From positions 923,018,522 to 923,082,521 of the forward strand of contig CM066035.1 of the NCBI GenBank assembly GCA_033557465.1: a DNA stretch of 64,000 nucleotides, written 5' to 3'. Below, piece after piece: positions 1-8,463 of the stretch (the stretch's first letter is position 1; each line of letters begins with the position of its first letter). The position numbers and the translations under genes were made by a program. The DNA comes from Ichthyophis bannanicus (taxonomy: Eukaryota > Chordata > Amphibia > Gymnophiona > Ichthyophiidae). Below the pieces are notes generated by a model. It was not told the origin of the DNA, did no database searches, and was given only the letters and a program-made list of their open reading frames with translations.

Positions 1-972
1 CTTAAGGGGGGAAAAACGCAGGTCCCTCTTAATATCTAAAGGGTTCTGTCCTTGTGTTTAACTGTAGTTGCCAGTAGAGCGCGCACTCCTGCTTTTTGTT
101 AGTGTTAAGGGTTTCAAGTCCTGTCTCTTCACAGTTCTTTAGCAAACAAAAACCCTTCCAGGAATCATTCTCTTTCAGGCTTCAGAGTTAAACCTTCTGA
201 CTCCACCCTTGTGAGCACAAACTCAGATTCTCTGACTGTGGTTTCTGAATTGGGGTCACCACCACTTGCTGTCAGGCTTGTCCAAACTGCTTTTAAAAAA
301 AAAAGGGGTATTAAAACAAATATTTCCAAAATGAGGCAGAGTTCTGTTCCAAAACTTCCCTCAAGAGTACAGTACAGTTTTGTCTCAGGCTTAAGTAGCA
401 AGTCAGAGTTTTAGCCAAAAGTTGGTAAATGACGCAGAGCCTACCCTTTTCCTTGGAGTATCAGGCAAGCAGTTTGGCAGTTCTTAACTGCTGGAGTCTC
501 ACCCTGAGAGTAAATTCTTGCCCTACTCCCAGCATTTTATACTCTGGCTAGCACCACCTTTTCCGGCTCCACCCTCCCTTTTCCCTAGTATTAGTATCGG
601 GGAAATCCTGGCCTGGCATCTGAGTCTGATCTGTCACTTTGTCGTCTTCTCCTTTAAGCCTCAGTAATAAAACATATTCCCCATCACACTAAGATAGGTC
701 TTGTGAGATTAATTAAATGGTAAAAATTAAGTTGTATGAACAGAAACATTCTAAATCAAAGAATATACAGGTGATGTGATCTTCATCATAGGAAATCTTT
801 GTGCCCTTGTACATTCTACAATGTGAAGACTACAGTTCAAAATGCATGAAAGTAAGTTTCAATATTCTACACAACCTACTGTACATGTGAAAGAACAAGT
901 ATTGAAACAAAGTCTGGATCGGATAAGTAGTCACACCCTTTGTCATACCAAAATTAGCTTTGTCTCCAAAGA
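1..972. other. No gene; possible minus-strand solo LTR in 1-688
   Basis: I recognise no coding region here. Read on the minus strand, a TATAAAA motif lies near 535-542, about 150 bases inside a TG...-type end at 688 (TGTGATGGGG). That would fit an LTR promoter whose other end lies beyond the window start. There is no second LTR or retroviral coding sequence, so this is only a suggestion. The stretch 689-972 is AT-rich intron-like sequence with no assignable feature. Confidence 0.25.
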
Positions 973-1518
973 TTATTTTAAGAACATAAGATATGCCATA
1001 CTGGGTCAGACCATGGGTATATCAAGCCCAGTATCCTGTTTCCAACAGTGGTCAATCCAGATCACAAGTTCCATCATTTTCCCAAAGGTATGCAGATTCA
1101 ATGTTGTTTGTCCTAGGAGTAAGCAGTACATTTCCCCAGTCCATTTTAATAACGGTGTATGGACTTATCCTCCAGGAACTTGTCCAAACGCCTCTTAAAC
1201 CCAACTACACTAACAGCTTTTACTACATCCTCTGACAACGAATTTCAAAGTTTGATTACGCCATGAGTAAAAAAACCCTTTTGTCAGATTAGTTTTAAAT
1301 GTGCTACATTGTAGCTTCGTTATGTCTCCCCTAGTCTTTCTACTTTCTGAAGGAGTAAACAACTGATCTACGTTACCCATTCCACTCCATTCATTATTTT
1401 ATAGACCTCTATCATATATTCCCTCAGCTGTCTCTTTTCCATGCTGGAGAGCCCTAATCTTTTAAACCTTTCCTCGTAGGGATATCCTTCCATCCCTTTT
1501 GGTAGTTCTTCTCTATAT
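973..1518 (-). mobile_element. CR1-type LINE, 3' end fragment
   Basis: On the + strand this begins with the AGAACATAAG-type terminus and the 'gccatactgggtcagacc' segment. The same segment opens three other minus-strand CR1 insertions in the window (20990, 39205, 58864). It then follows the reverse complement of the CR1 3' UTR and the C-terminal RT coding region. The copy is 5'-truncated and diverged, with no open frame of its own. Confidence 0.85.
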
Positions 1519-1768
1519 CTTGTATAATTCACTGGTCAACAAATTTTTACAAAAGTCATGTTACTGAAATAAAAATAGTCATTTCTTATCAATTTTTATA
1601 TGCTGAACATGAATATGACAGTGAAATTGCAAAGTTGGCTCTAGTTTTTTTGTAATCTACAAGAATTAATGTTTACATCACGAAATGTATGTCAATAGTA
1701 AATATAATAGGCCTTCGGTTAATACCTGTAAAAAACCAAGTCATGTAAATGTAAAATGTAATGTGTGC
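1519..1768. other. AT-rich unassigned stretch
   Basis: About 250 bases of AT-rich sequence between the CR1 fragment and the truncated left edge of DIRS copy A. It has no open frame. The stretch starting near 1532 (cactggtcaacaaattttta) looks like a repeat end, but I could not name a family. Confidence 0.4.
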
Positions 1769-1859
1769 GTTTTTTCGGTTTTTCTGACTTAGTCAGCTTT
1801 CATTTTCGTTTTCCCTGGCAGCCCGGTCCTTTGACCTCGCAGGGGCCCTTTTTCCCCCG

Positions 1860-3782
1860 ATGGCTGCCAGTGGCTTTAAGCGGTGTGGTCGGTGTGACCG
1901 AAATATGTCACTCACCGACACACACGACTTTTGCCTCCGCTGCTTGGGCCCGGATCATGAGGAACTGATCTGTGGGCCCTGCAGCAAACTGTCCTCGAAG
2001 GCGTTGAGAAGTCGGCGGCATCAGCGCGAGAGAATCTTCGCTGACCCCAGCCGTACCCGGACCTCGTCGGAGGCCTCCGTGTCAAAGGGCTCCAGCTCGG
2101 ACCGTCGCCGGAGCTCCTCCGACCGGGGTTCTCCCTCCGGGGACCATCGTCGGAAGGAAAAACCCGCGAGGGCGGCGTCGGTGGACGCTCCTGGCTCCGC
2201 GAGGGCCAGGTCGCATAGCCCCGACAGCCGCCCCCGGTCCTTGGAGAAGGAACATCTCCCGAAGCGACCTCGCCTGGAGTCGGAGATGCCTGCCCGGGTA
2301 AGTCCTGTAGTCCTTCTGGACTCGCCTCCGCGACAGCCGACGTCGGGCCCGACGCCGTCGGGGCCCGAGTCGGGGGCTGCTGGGTCACCTGAGCTCGGAC
2401 TCAGGTTGACGGCCTTGGAGAGCAGACTGTCTGCCTTCATGGACCAGCAGCGGGCACTGCTCGCTGGCCTCGCTGGCGCCGCTGCCCCGACCGCCGGGAC
2501 GTCGACGTCCAAGTCGACCCCGGAGACCGAGCCGATCCTCGAGTCAATGAGAACTCGAGTCGATCCTCGGTCGAGGTCACCCTCGGCCTCCCGTTCGGGA
2601 CCGAGGTCGCCGACGCCGACTCCCTCGACGTTGGGGCGGCTGGCGCCGCACCCTGCCCGGGCCGACCCCACCGAGTCCTCGTCGGAGTCGGTCTGGGAGT
2701 CTGAGGAGGAAGAGTCACCTGATTCTTTCCGGACTCGGTGTGTCCCATCGGACTCACCGGAGTCCGAGCCTCGGAAGCAGTCCCCCCCGGAGGATGCCCG
2801 GTTCTCGGACTTCGTTAGGGATATGGCCAAGGCTTTGGCCTTCCCTGCGGATCCCGAGGAGGAGCCTCGAGCCGAAGAGCTCGACGCCCTCCAGTATGAC
2901 TCTCCCGCGAGGGAGCACTTTACTGTGCCGGTTCCTCCTATGCTGGAACGACTACTCTTCCGCATGTGGGAGAGTCCGGCCTCCTCGCCGGTCCTGAGCA
3001 AGCGGGTCGATTCTATCTATCGGGTCCGCAAGAGCCCTGGCTTTCAGAAGGCACAGCTGCCACACCATTCCATGGTAGTGGAATCGGCCATGCATCGTCT
3101 TAAAAGCCAGAAGATGCACTCCTCGGTGCCTCCTGGAAGGGAGGCCCGTAACCTGGATGGCCTTGGCAAGAAGTGCTTCCAGGGCTCTATGCTCGCATGT
3201 CGTGTCCAGACTTACCAGCTCTACATGGGCATGTATCTCCGGGATCTGGCTAAAGAGCTAGCCGGATTCTCCGCTGGTCTCTCCGAGGAGCCCTTGCGGA
3301 GGTTCCTAGCCTTGTCCACGGGCATTCGGGAATGCTCAAAGTTCATGTCCCGAGCAGCCTATGATGGCTTTGAGGCCTCGGCTAGAGTGGCCGCAGCCGG
3401 CATCGGTGCCCGCCGACAGGCTTGGCTTCAGTCGTCGGACCTTGAGCCCTGGGTACAGGACAAGTTGGTCGATGTCCCCTGCCGAGGCGAAAACCTCTTT
3501 GGCAAGCCCATGGCGGAAAAGGCTGCACAAATTGAGACTGAGACTCTCACCAGGACCAGGCTTTCTAGGAAGACCTCCGCCCCTTCCCAGAAAAAGAAGG
3601 GCTCGGGAAAAAAGTCCTTTTACCCGAGGAAGGCGGCTGCCTACAAACAGTACCCCCATTATCAGGCCCCTGCAGCTCCCCAACAGGGCCAGCAGGCCAA
3701 GGGACGGGGTAACGGGTCCCGTAGGCAGCAAGCCCCCAAACCTGCACCACCAGCCCCTGCTCAGCAGGGTGGGGGTTTTTGA
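1860..3782 (+). CDS. DIRS copy A ORF1, gag-like protein (640 aa)
   Basis: Uninterrupted 640-codon frame. The ATG at 1860 is chosen because the same ATG context is conserved in copies B (33823), C (18114) and D (56283). Residues about 8-45 hold a cysteine cluster (CGRC...CLRC...CGPC) that looks like a zinc-binding finger. Residues about 50-330 are a low-complexity Ser/Arg/Pro/Glu-rich region. A conserved block follows from about residue 320 to 560 (VRDMAKALAFPAD, MVVESAMHRLKSQKMHSS, SRAAYDGFEASARVA). The C-terminus is basic and Gln/Pro-rich, suited to nucleic-acid binding. DIRS ORF1 is assumed to be the structural, RNA-packaging protein by analogy with Gag; no enzymatic motif is visible. Its 3' end overlaps the RT frame by about 420 nt. 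Confidence 0.88.
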   Translation: MAASGFKRCGRCDRNMSLTDTHDFCLRCLGPDHEELICGPCSKLSSKALRSRRHQRERIFADPSRTRTSSEASVSKGSSSDRRRSSSDRGSPSGDHRRKEKPARAASVDAPGSARARSHSPDSRPRSLEKEHLPKRPRLESEMPARVSPVVLLDSPPRQPTSGPTPSGPESGAAGSPELGLRLTALESRLSAFMDQQRALLAGLAGAAAPTAGTSTSKSTPETEPILESMRTRVDPRSRSPSASRSGPRSPTPTPSTLGRLAPHPARADPTESSSESVWESEEEESPDSFRTRCVPSDSPESEPRKQSPPEDARFSDFVRDMAKALAFPADPEEEPRAEELDALQYDSPAREHFTVPVPPMLERLLFRMWESPASSPVLSKRVDSIYRVRKSPGFQKAQLPHHSMVVESAMHRLKSQKMHSSVPPGREARNLDGLGKKCFQGSMLACRVQTYQLYMGMYLRDLAKELAGFSAGLSEEPLRRFLALSTGIRECSKFMSRAAYDGFEASARVAAAGIGARRQAWLQSSDLEPWVQDKLVDVPCRGENLFGKPMAEKAAQIETETLTRTRLSRKTSAPSQKKKGSGKKSFYPRKAAAYKQYPHYQAPAAPQQGQQAKGRGNGSRRQQAPKPAPPAPAQQGGGF

Positions 3783-5694
3783 CTCGCTCAGCATAGCCTC
3801 TCCCCCCCCGCTGGTCCCTCCCAGCACCGGAGGCCGGCTGGTTCACTTCGCCCACAGGTGGTCCAGCATCACCGCAGATGCCTGGGTGCTTCAGGTCGTG
3901 CGAGAGGGCTACCTTCTCCACTTCCATCAGGTCCCTCCCTCCTATTTTCCGGGAGAACCTTCGCGCCCCCCTCTGCACAGGGAGTTGCTCCTTCAGGAGT
4001 TAGCAGGTCTTCTGCAGGAACAGGCGGTGGAACCGGTGCCCCACCACCTGAGAGGTCAAGGCTTTTATTCAAGGTATTTTCTGATACCAAAGAGAACAGG
4101 GGGCCTCAGACCCATCCTGGACTTGCGCAACCTCAACAAGTTCCTTGTGCGGGAGAAGTTCAAAATGCTTACCCTTGGAATCCTTCTGCCCTACCTCCAG
4201 CAGGGAGATTGGCTATGCTCCTTGGATCTAAAGGATGCCTACACGCACATCCTCATCCACCCAAGCCACCGCCAATACCTAAGGTTTGTGGTGGCAGGAA
4301 ATCATTACCAGTACAGGGTACTGCCCTTTGGCCTGTCCTCCGCACCGCGAGTCTTCACAAAATGTCTCGCGGTCGTGGCGGCCCATCTCCGGCTTCACGG
4401 CCTCTATGTCTTTCCGTACCTCGACGACTGGCTCATCAGAGCAGCGTCCGCTCAGGAGGTCACCAACGCCACGTGCCGCACGGTGACTCTGCTGCAGCAC
4501 TTGGGCTTTGTCATAAACTTCGCAAAGTCCACTTTGCTCCCCTCACAGGATCTCGAGTTCATCGGCGCAAGGCTGCACACTCCTCGGGCACGAGCGTACC
4601 TACCGCTCGACAGGGCTCAACGGCTCATGGACCTAGCCGACCGCTTTCGCAGCCAGCCCCTGGTCTCCGCCAGGCGCTTCCTGAGACTGCTTGGCCATAT
4701 GGCTTCCACCGTCCATGTGACCCCCAATGCCCGCCTGAACATGCGGTCTGCTCAATGGTGTCTCCGCCAGCAGTGGCGACAAGCCACAGGCGGCCTGGCA
4801 GACCTAGTGCGCGTCTCCGAGCCGCTGCTTTCGTCTCTCCGGTGGTGGCTCCGGCAGCCGAACCTGATATTCGGAATGCCTTTCCAGTCACCTCAGCCGA
4901 CCCGGGTGCTGACCACCGATGCATCCCTCCTGGGCTGGGGAGCACATTGCCAAGAGGCACGTACTCAGGGCCTCTGGACCACGTGGGAGTCTGCTCAGCA
5001 GATCAACTTCCTGGAGCTCAGGGCGATCCGCCTCGCTCTCAAGGCCTTCTCCCACCTGACTTCCCAACAGTCCGTCCTTGTCCAGACGGACAATCAAGTT
5101 GCCATGTTCTACGTGAACAAGCAGGGGGGCACGGGCTCCTTCCTCCTCTGCCGGGAGGCACAGAAGCTCTGCTCTTGGGCCGTCAGTCACGGCATTCTCC
5201 TCAGGGCAGTTTATCTCCCGGGCCAAGAAAATTGCCTTGCAGACAAACTCAGCAGGGTCCTCCAGCTGCACGAGTGGCGTCTGGATCCCTTGGTAGTTCA
5301 GAAGCTCTTCCTCAAGTGGGGTCTCCCCACGGTGGATCTCTTTGCCAGTCCTCACAACCGGCAGCTTCCTCGCTTCTGCTCTCGTCAGCCACACCCCCTT
5401 CGGGTTGCGGCGGACGCCTTTCTGATCTCGTGGTCGGGGAGCCTTCTGTACGCTTTCCCTCCCATCCCGCTGGTCTCTCGGACTCTTTTCAAGGTTCTCC
5501 GAGACAAAGCCTTCATGATCCTGGTGGCCCCTCGCTGGCCCAGGCAGCCGTGGTTTCCTCTCCTGCTGCAACTGGCGGTGGAGGGCCCAATCCCTCTGGG
5601 GATACAACCGGATCTCCTCACTCAGGATCAGGGGTCCCTTCTGCACCCCAACCTCAGGTCTCTCAACCTTATGGCCTGGCTGCTGAGAGGGTAG
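3361..5694 (+). CDS. DIRS copy A reverse transcriptase / RNase H / methyltransferase-like ORF (777 aa)
   Basis: Intact frame whose recognisable homology starts near 3810 (about residue 150); the true start is unclear because its 5' part overlaps ORF1. RT blocks run from about residue 190 to 400: FLIPKRTGGLRPILDLRN, then LDLKDAYTHI with a catalytic Asp, then YLDD at residues 353-356 (4417-4428) with the two active-site aspartates. RNase H follows at about 515-640 with TDAS, an ELRA Glu, QTDNQ and ADKLSR, matching the D-E-D-D set. The last 140 residues (VDLFASPHNRQLPRFCS ... YAFPP ... ILVAPRWP) resemble the methyltransferase-like domain of DIRS polyproteins. The enzyme copies element RNA into DNA. 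This is the only RT in the window with no visible lesion. Confidence 0.93.
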   Translation: MMALRPRLEWPQPASVPADRLGFSRRTLSPGYRTSWSMSPAEAKTSLASPWRKRLHKLRLRLSPGPGFLGRPPPLPRKRRAREKSPFTRGRRLPTNSTPIIRPLQLPNRASRPRDGVTGPVGSKPPNLHHQPLLSRVGVFDSLSIASPPPLVPPSTGGRLVHFAHRWSSITADAWVLQVVREGYLLHFHQVPPSYFPGEPSRPPLHRELLLQELAGLLQEQAVEPVPHHLRGQGFYSRYFLIPKRTGGLRPILDLRNLNKFLVREKFKMLTLGILLPYLQQGDWLCSLDLKDAYTHILIHPSHRQYLRFVVAGNHYQYRVLPFGLSSAPRVFTKCLAVVAAHLRLHGLYVFPYLDDWLIRAASAQEVTNATCRTVTLLQHLGFVINFAKSTLLPSQDLEFIGARLHTPRARAYLPLDRAQRLMDLADRFRSQPLVSARRFLRLLGHMASTVHVTPNARLNMRSAQWCLRQQWRQATGGLADLVRVSEPLLSSLRWWLRQPNLIFGMPFQSPQPTRVLTTDASLLGWGAHCQEARTQGLWTTWESAQQINFLELRAIRLALKAFSHLTSQQSVLVQTDNQVAMFYVNKQGGTGSFLLCREAQKLCSWAVSHGILLRAVYLPGQENCLADKLSRVLQLHEWRLDPLVVQKLFLKWGLPTVDLFASPHNRQLPRFCSRQPHPLRVAADAFLISWSGSLLYAFPPIPLVSRTLFKVLRDKAFMILVAPRWPRQPWFPLLLQLAVEGPIPLGIQPDLLTQDQGSLLHPNLRSLNLMAWLLRG

Positions 5695-6731
5695 TCCTTG
5701 CTCCCCTTCTCCTGCCGGCGGAGGTGGAGGAGGTCATCTTAGCTTCGCGACGGCCTTCTACCCGCAAATGCTACGCCCTTAAATGGCGTCGCTTTGCAGT
5801 CTGGTGTACCCAACAGTCTCAGGATCCCTTCTCCTGCCCGGTGTCGGTGATCTTGCAGTACTTGCTGCACCTCTCTAATCTGGGACTTAAGTCCAACTCC
5901 GTCAAAGTTCACCTCAGTGCTCTTTCAGCACATCATGTGCCAGTGGACGGCAGACCTCTCTCCAATGACCCTCTCGTAGCGAGGTTTCTCCGAGGTCTCC
6001 TTCTACTTAAACCACCTCTGCGCCCGCCAGCGCCTGACTGGGACCTGAATGTGGTTTTGCAGCGGATCACCTGTCCGCCTTTTGAACCTATGGCTACCTG
6101 TTCTCTACGTTTTCTGTCTTGGAAAACACTGTTCTTGATAGCCCTCACTTCCGCTAGGCGCGTAAGTGAATTGCAGGCCCTCGTGTCTGATCCCCCCTAC
6201 ACTCGATTCTACAAGAATAGGGTAGTCCTACGGACTCACCCAAAGTTTTTGCCTAAAGTGGTCTCCCCTTTTCACATGAATCAGGAGGTGGTACTTCCAA
6301 CCTTCTTTCCCAGACCACACTCCAGCCGAGCTGAGACGGTCCTCCATACCCTGGACTGTAGAAGGGCATTGAACTTCTACCTTGACCGTACGCGGGAGCA
6401 CCGTAAAGCTGCTCAGCTTTTTGTGTCTTTTGACCCCAATAAATTGGGGCTCCCGGTCTCCAAGCGTACTCTGTCCATCTGGGTGGCGGACTGTATCTCT
6501 TGGGCTTATGGGGCAGCCGGACTCGCCTTAGAAAGTCGAGTCACGGCTCATTGCGTTCGGGCAAAGGCCACGTCAGTGGCTTACCTCCGCTCTGTTCCGC
6601 TGGCAGACATCTGCCGGGCCGCTACTTGGTCTTCGAGCCAGACTTTTGCGGTCCATTACTGTCTCGAGAGGGAGTCCCGTAGGGACAGTGCTTTCGGACA
6701 GGCAGTCCTCCGTAATCTCTTTGAGGTCTGA
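3858..6731 (+). CDS. DIRS copy A tyrosine recombinase (YR) in a long overlapping frame
   Basis: The 957-codon frame is open, but recombinase homology is confined to its last third, from about 5660 (LLLPAEVEEVILASRRPSTR) to the end. An N-terminal SAM-like domain is followed by the catalytic domain: box I SARRVSEL with the likely catalytic Arg at residue 768 (6159), box II HCVR with His 898 and Arg 901 (6549-6560), and the nucleophile Tyr 934 in HYCL (6657). The enzyme would integrate the circular DNA intermediate by strand exchange instead of an endonuclease or integrase. The frame overlaps the RT frame by 1.8 kb, and no ATG lies close to the domain start. Expression may therefore use frameshifting, splicing or an upstream start; which one cannot be seen here. 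Confidence 0.9.
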   Translation: MVQHHRRCLGASGRARGLPSPLPSGPSLLFSGRTFAPPSAQGVAPSGVSRSSAGTGGGTGAPPPERSRLLFKVFSDTKENRGPQTHPGLAQPQQVPCAGEVQNAYPWNPSALPPAGRLAMLLGSKGCLHAHPHPPKPPPIPKVCGGRKSLPVQGTALWPVLRTASLHKMSRGRGGPSPASRPLCLSVPRRLAHQSSVRSGGHQRHVPHGDSAAALGLCHKLRKVHFAPLTGSRVHRRKAAHSSGTSVPTARQGSTAHGPSRPLSQPAPGLRQALPETAWPYGFHRPCDPQCPPEHAVCSMVSPPAVATSHRRPGRPSARLRAAAFVSPVVAPAAEPDIRNAFPVTSADPGADHRCIPPGLGSTLPRGTYSGPLDHVGVCSADQLPGAQGDPPRSQGLLPPDFPTVRPCPDGQSSCHVLREQAGGHGLLPPLPGGTEALLLGRQSRHSPQGSLSPGPRKLPCRQTQQGPPAARVASGSLGSSEALPQVGSPHGGSLCQSSQPAASSLLLSSATPPSGCGGRLSDLVVGEPSVRFPSHPAGLSDSFQGSPRQSLHDPGGPSLAQAAVVSSPAATGGGGPNPSGDTTGSPHSGSGVPSAPQPQVSQPYGLAAERVVLAPLLLPAEVEEVILASRRPSTRKCYALKWRRFAVWCTQQSQDPFSCPVSVILQYLLHLSNLGLKSNSVKVHLSALSAHHVPVDGRPLSNDPLVARFLRGLLLLKPPLRPPAPDWDLNVVLQRITCPPFEPMATCSLRFLSWKTLFLIALTSARRVSELQALVSDPPYTRFYKNRVVLRTHPKFLPKVVSPFHMNQEVVLPTFFPRPHSSRAETVLHTLDCRRALNFYLDRTREHRKAAQLFVSFDPNKLGLPVSKRTLSIWVADCISWAYGAAGLALESRVTAHCVRAKATSVAYLRSVPLADICRAATWSSSQTFAVHYCLERESRRDSAFGQAVLRNLFEV

Positions 6732-6867
6732 GCAACTCCTACCCTCCATCCCGGATGTGGGCTACCGGTGGGTGATAATTCAGCGAAGATTCTATCCTTC
6801 TGTGCTGCTGAGCTAGAGGGAGCTCATTTTTGTGCTTAGGGTCTCCGGTAGCCTTGAGCTTGGGAGT

Positions 6868-6966
6868 CCCATAAGTGAGGACTGACTTCCTGCTTGGTCC
6901 TGGAGAAAGCGTAGTTACTCACCTGTAACAGGTGTTCTCCAGGAGCAGCAGGAATCAGTCCTCACT
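6868..6966. repeat. DIRS copy A internal complementary region (ICR)
   Basis: A three-part junction. 6868-6907 is the complement of the DIRS left end (as seen in copy B). 6908-6934 is the complement of the 27-nt right-end extension. 6935-6966 is the complement of the right end proper. In known DIRS elements the ICR templates completion and alignment of the two ends during circle formation. In copy A it preserves a record of the left end that the copy itself has lost. Confidence 0.9.
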
Positions 6967-7052
6967 ACCCTCCCTCCTCCCCTTGGAGTTGCAATCGTCT
7001 GCTTATGTTCTTTTTGCAAATTTTTATGCTGTCTTTTTTAGCTATGTCATCT

Positions 7053-7239
7053 GACTGGCTAAGATGGCACCTTCGGGCGGGAAGACGACCGCGCATGCGC
7101 GCTGCAATTCCCAAAGGCTTTCTTTGAAAGCTGGGGAAAATTGCTCCGCGAGGGCTCCGTCGGCGCCGACGTCACCCATAAGTGAGGACTGATTCCTGCT
7201 GCTCCTGGAGAACACCTGTTACAGGTGAGTAACTACGCT
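7053..7239. repeat. DIRS copy A right inverted terminal repeat plus 27-nt extension
   Basis: 7053-7212 is the inverse complement of the left terminal repeat of copy B, with nearly perfect identity. 7213-7239 is an extension absent from left ends. It starts with the palindrome CACCTGTTACAGGTG and contains the splice-donor-like CAG|GTGAGT. Confidence 0.9.
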
Positions 7240-8079
7240 TTTGCAGATTACTAAATATAGGTCTGCAATCTCATATTTCAGTTCTTTCATCACCCTGGTC
7301 TAGTTGATTTGCTGTTCTTTTTAGTTTATCAAATAGCTGTATTACATCTTCCCAATTTATCAAGATTTGTTTCAATTCCTCTGTTACATCACACTTAAAT
7401 ATCATTTTAGGCATGGGTATGTTTCCTACATCTTCAGTATAGACCGAAGCAAAGAATTTATTCAGTCTCTCTGCTGTGGCCTTGTTCTCTCCTGGTGCCC
7501 CTTTTACTCTTTTATCTAATGCTCCAGTTGACTCTCACAGTTTTTTATTATGCACTTTTGCTTCCACAGCAAGCTTAGTTTCAAATTCTCTTTGCCTGTC
7601 TTTTATTAATACCTTGCATTTAACTTTCCAGTACATATGCTGTTTCCTGTTTTCATCATTTGGATCTTTTTTCCATTTTATGAAAGAGTCTCTCTTAGCT
7701 ATATCAGCCTCTCTGCCCATACCTTTAAGCCATGCTGGCTGTCCTTTGGCCTGTCTTCCACCTTTCTTAAAAGATGGTATTTTTAAATATCGCCTAGGTC
7801 TGATGTAAATTATTAACCTTTGCCGTTGTTTCCTTTTAGTTTTTTCTTAACAGTTTTCCTCAGTTTATCATAGTCTCCTTTTTGAAAGTTAAGTGCTAGC
7901 GCAGTAAGTTTCTTTGCTATCTTCCCTCCATTTATTAAATTAGATGTGCTCATATTATGATTGCTGTTGCCAAGTGACCCCAAAACCGTTACTTCTCGCA
8001 CTAGATTGTGTTCCACTAAAGACTAGGTGTGTAATATTTTCTCTTCATGTTGGTTCCTGAACCAGCTGCTCCATGAACT
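7240..8079 (-). mobile_element. CR1-type LINE fragment (middle of ORF2)
   Basis: Reverse complement of the CR1 ORF2 segment between endonuclease and RT. It aligns by eye with 60410-61320 of the long CR1 in this window. The frame is broken by several indels. DIRS copy A was inserted at its left edge, and a minus-strand LINE carrying DIRS copy E lies at its right edge. Confidence 0.85.
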
Positions 8080-8093
8080 GTTGGCGGCTACTA

Positions 8094-8257
8094 ATCTCCA
8101 GGAACAAGCAGGAATGAGTCTTCACATATGGGTACGTCGGTACCGACGGAGCCTGCGCGGGAACACTCCCCAGCGTCCAATCAGAAAGCTTTTGGGAGCA
8201 TCCCTCAGCGCCTGCGTGCTGCCTTCCCGCCTTTCCAACTGTCTCTCCTCAGTTTTC
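8094..8257. repeat. DIRS copy E left inverted terminal repeat
   Basis: About 164 bases matching the inverse complement of 13199-13366, including the ccagcgtccaatcagaaagc segment. It holds no extension, as expected for a DIRS left end. Confidence 0.87.
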
Positions 8258-8463
8258 GTTTTTCCGCGGAGCCGGCAGGACGTCGTCCTGTCACCGCAGA
8301 AAATATTTTTCTTAAATTCTTTATTTTTCTTTTTCTTGTGGTTTCCCTGTTTCTGTTTCCCTGCCTCCACCGGTGGGTTTTTTCTTTTCTTTTTCTCAAA
8401 CTCAGGGAGAGTTTTTCCCTCAGTTTCTGTCTTACATTTTTGGGCCTGTAAGGCCTCTCCATC

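Larger units (their letters stand above)
1769..7239 (+). mobile_element. DIRS-type retrotransposon copy A (5'-truncated, long ORFs intact)
   Basis: A tyrosine-recombinase retrotransposon of about 5.5 kb. It carries ORF1, RT/RNase H/MT-like and recombinase frames, an internal complementary region (6868-6966) and a right terminal repeat plus extension (7053-7239). Alignment by eye with copy B shows that identity begins at 1769, about 330 bases inside copy B, so the left terminal repeat and leader are missing. The right end abuts minus-strand CR1 sequence. The coding region is almost identical to copy B (33423-39169), so this is a recent insertion. DIRS elements replicate through a circular DNA intermediate and integrate with their own recombinase. 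The intact frames mean A could still supply proteins in trans, but without the left end it should not be a normal substrate. Confidence 0.93.

Noticed and set aside
1519..1768. Assignment of the AT-rich stretch to a named DNA transposon
   Set aside because: The cactggtcaacaaattt start looks like a repeat end, but no inverse partner or target duplication is present in the window, so a family name would be a guess.
2021..3001. 326-codon minus-strand frame opposite DIRS copy A ORF1 (and its twin at 33984-34955)
   Set aside because: It is the antisense shadow of the GC-rich, Ser/Arg-rich ORF1. It has no recognisable motif and is present only because the sense codon pattern leaves the reverse frame open.
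4888..5646. 252-codon minus-strand frame opposite the RT/RNase H region
   Set aside because: Antisense shadow of a well-supported RT/RNase H frame; no domain of its own, and broken in the other copies.
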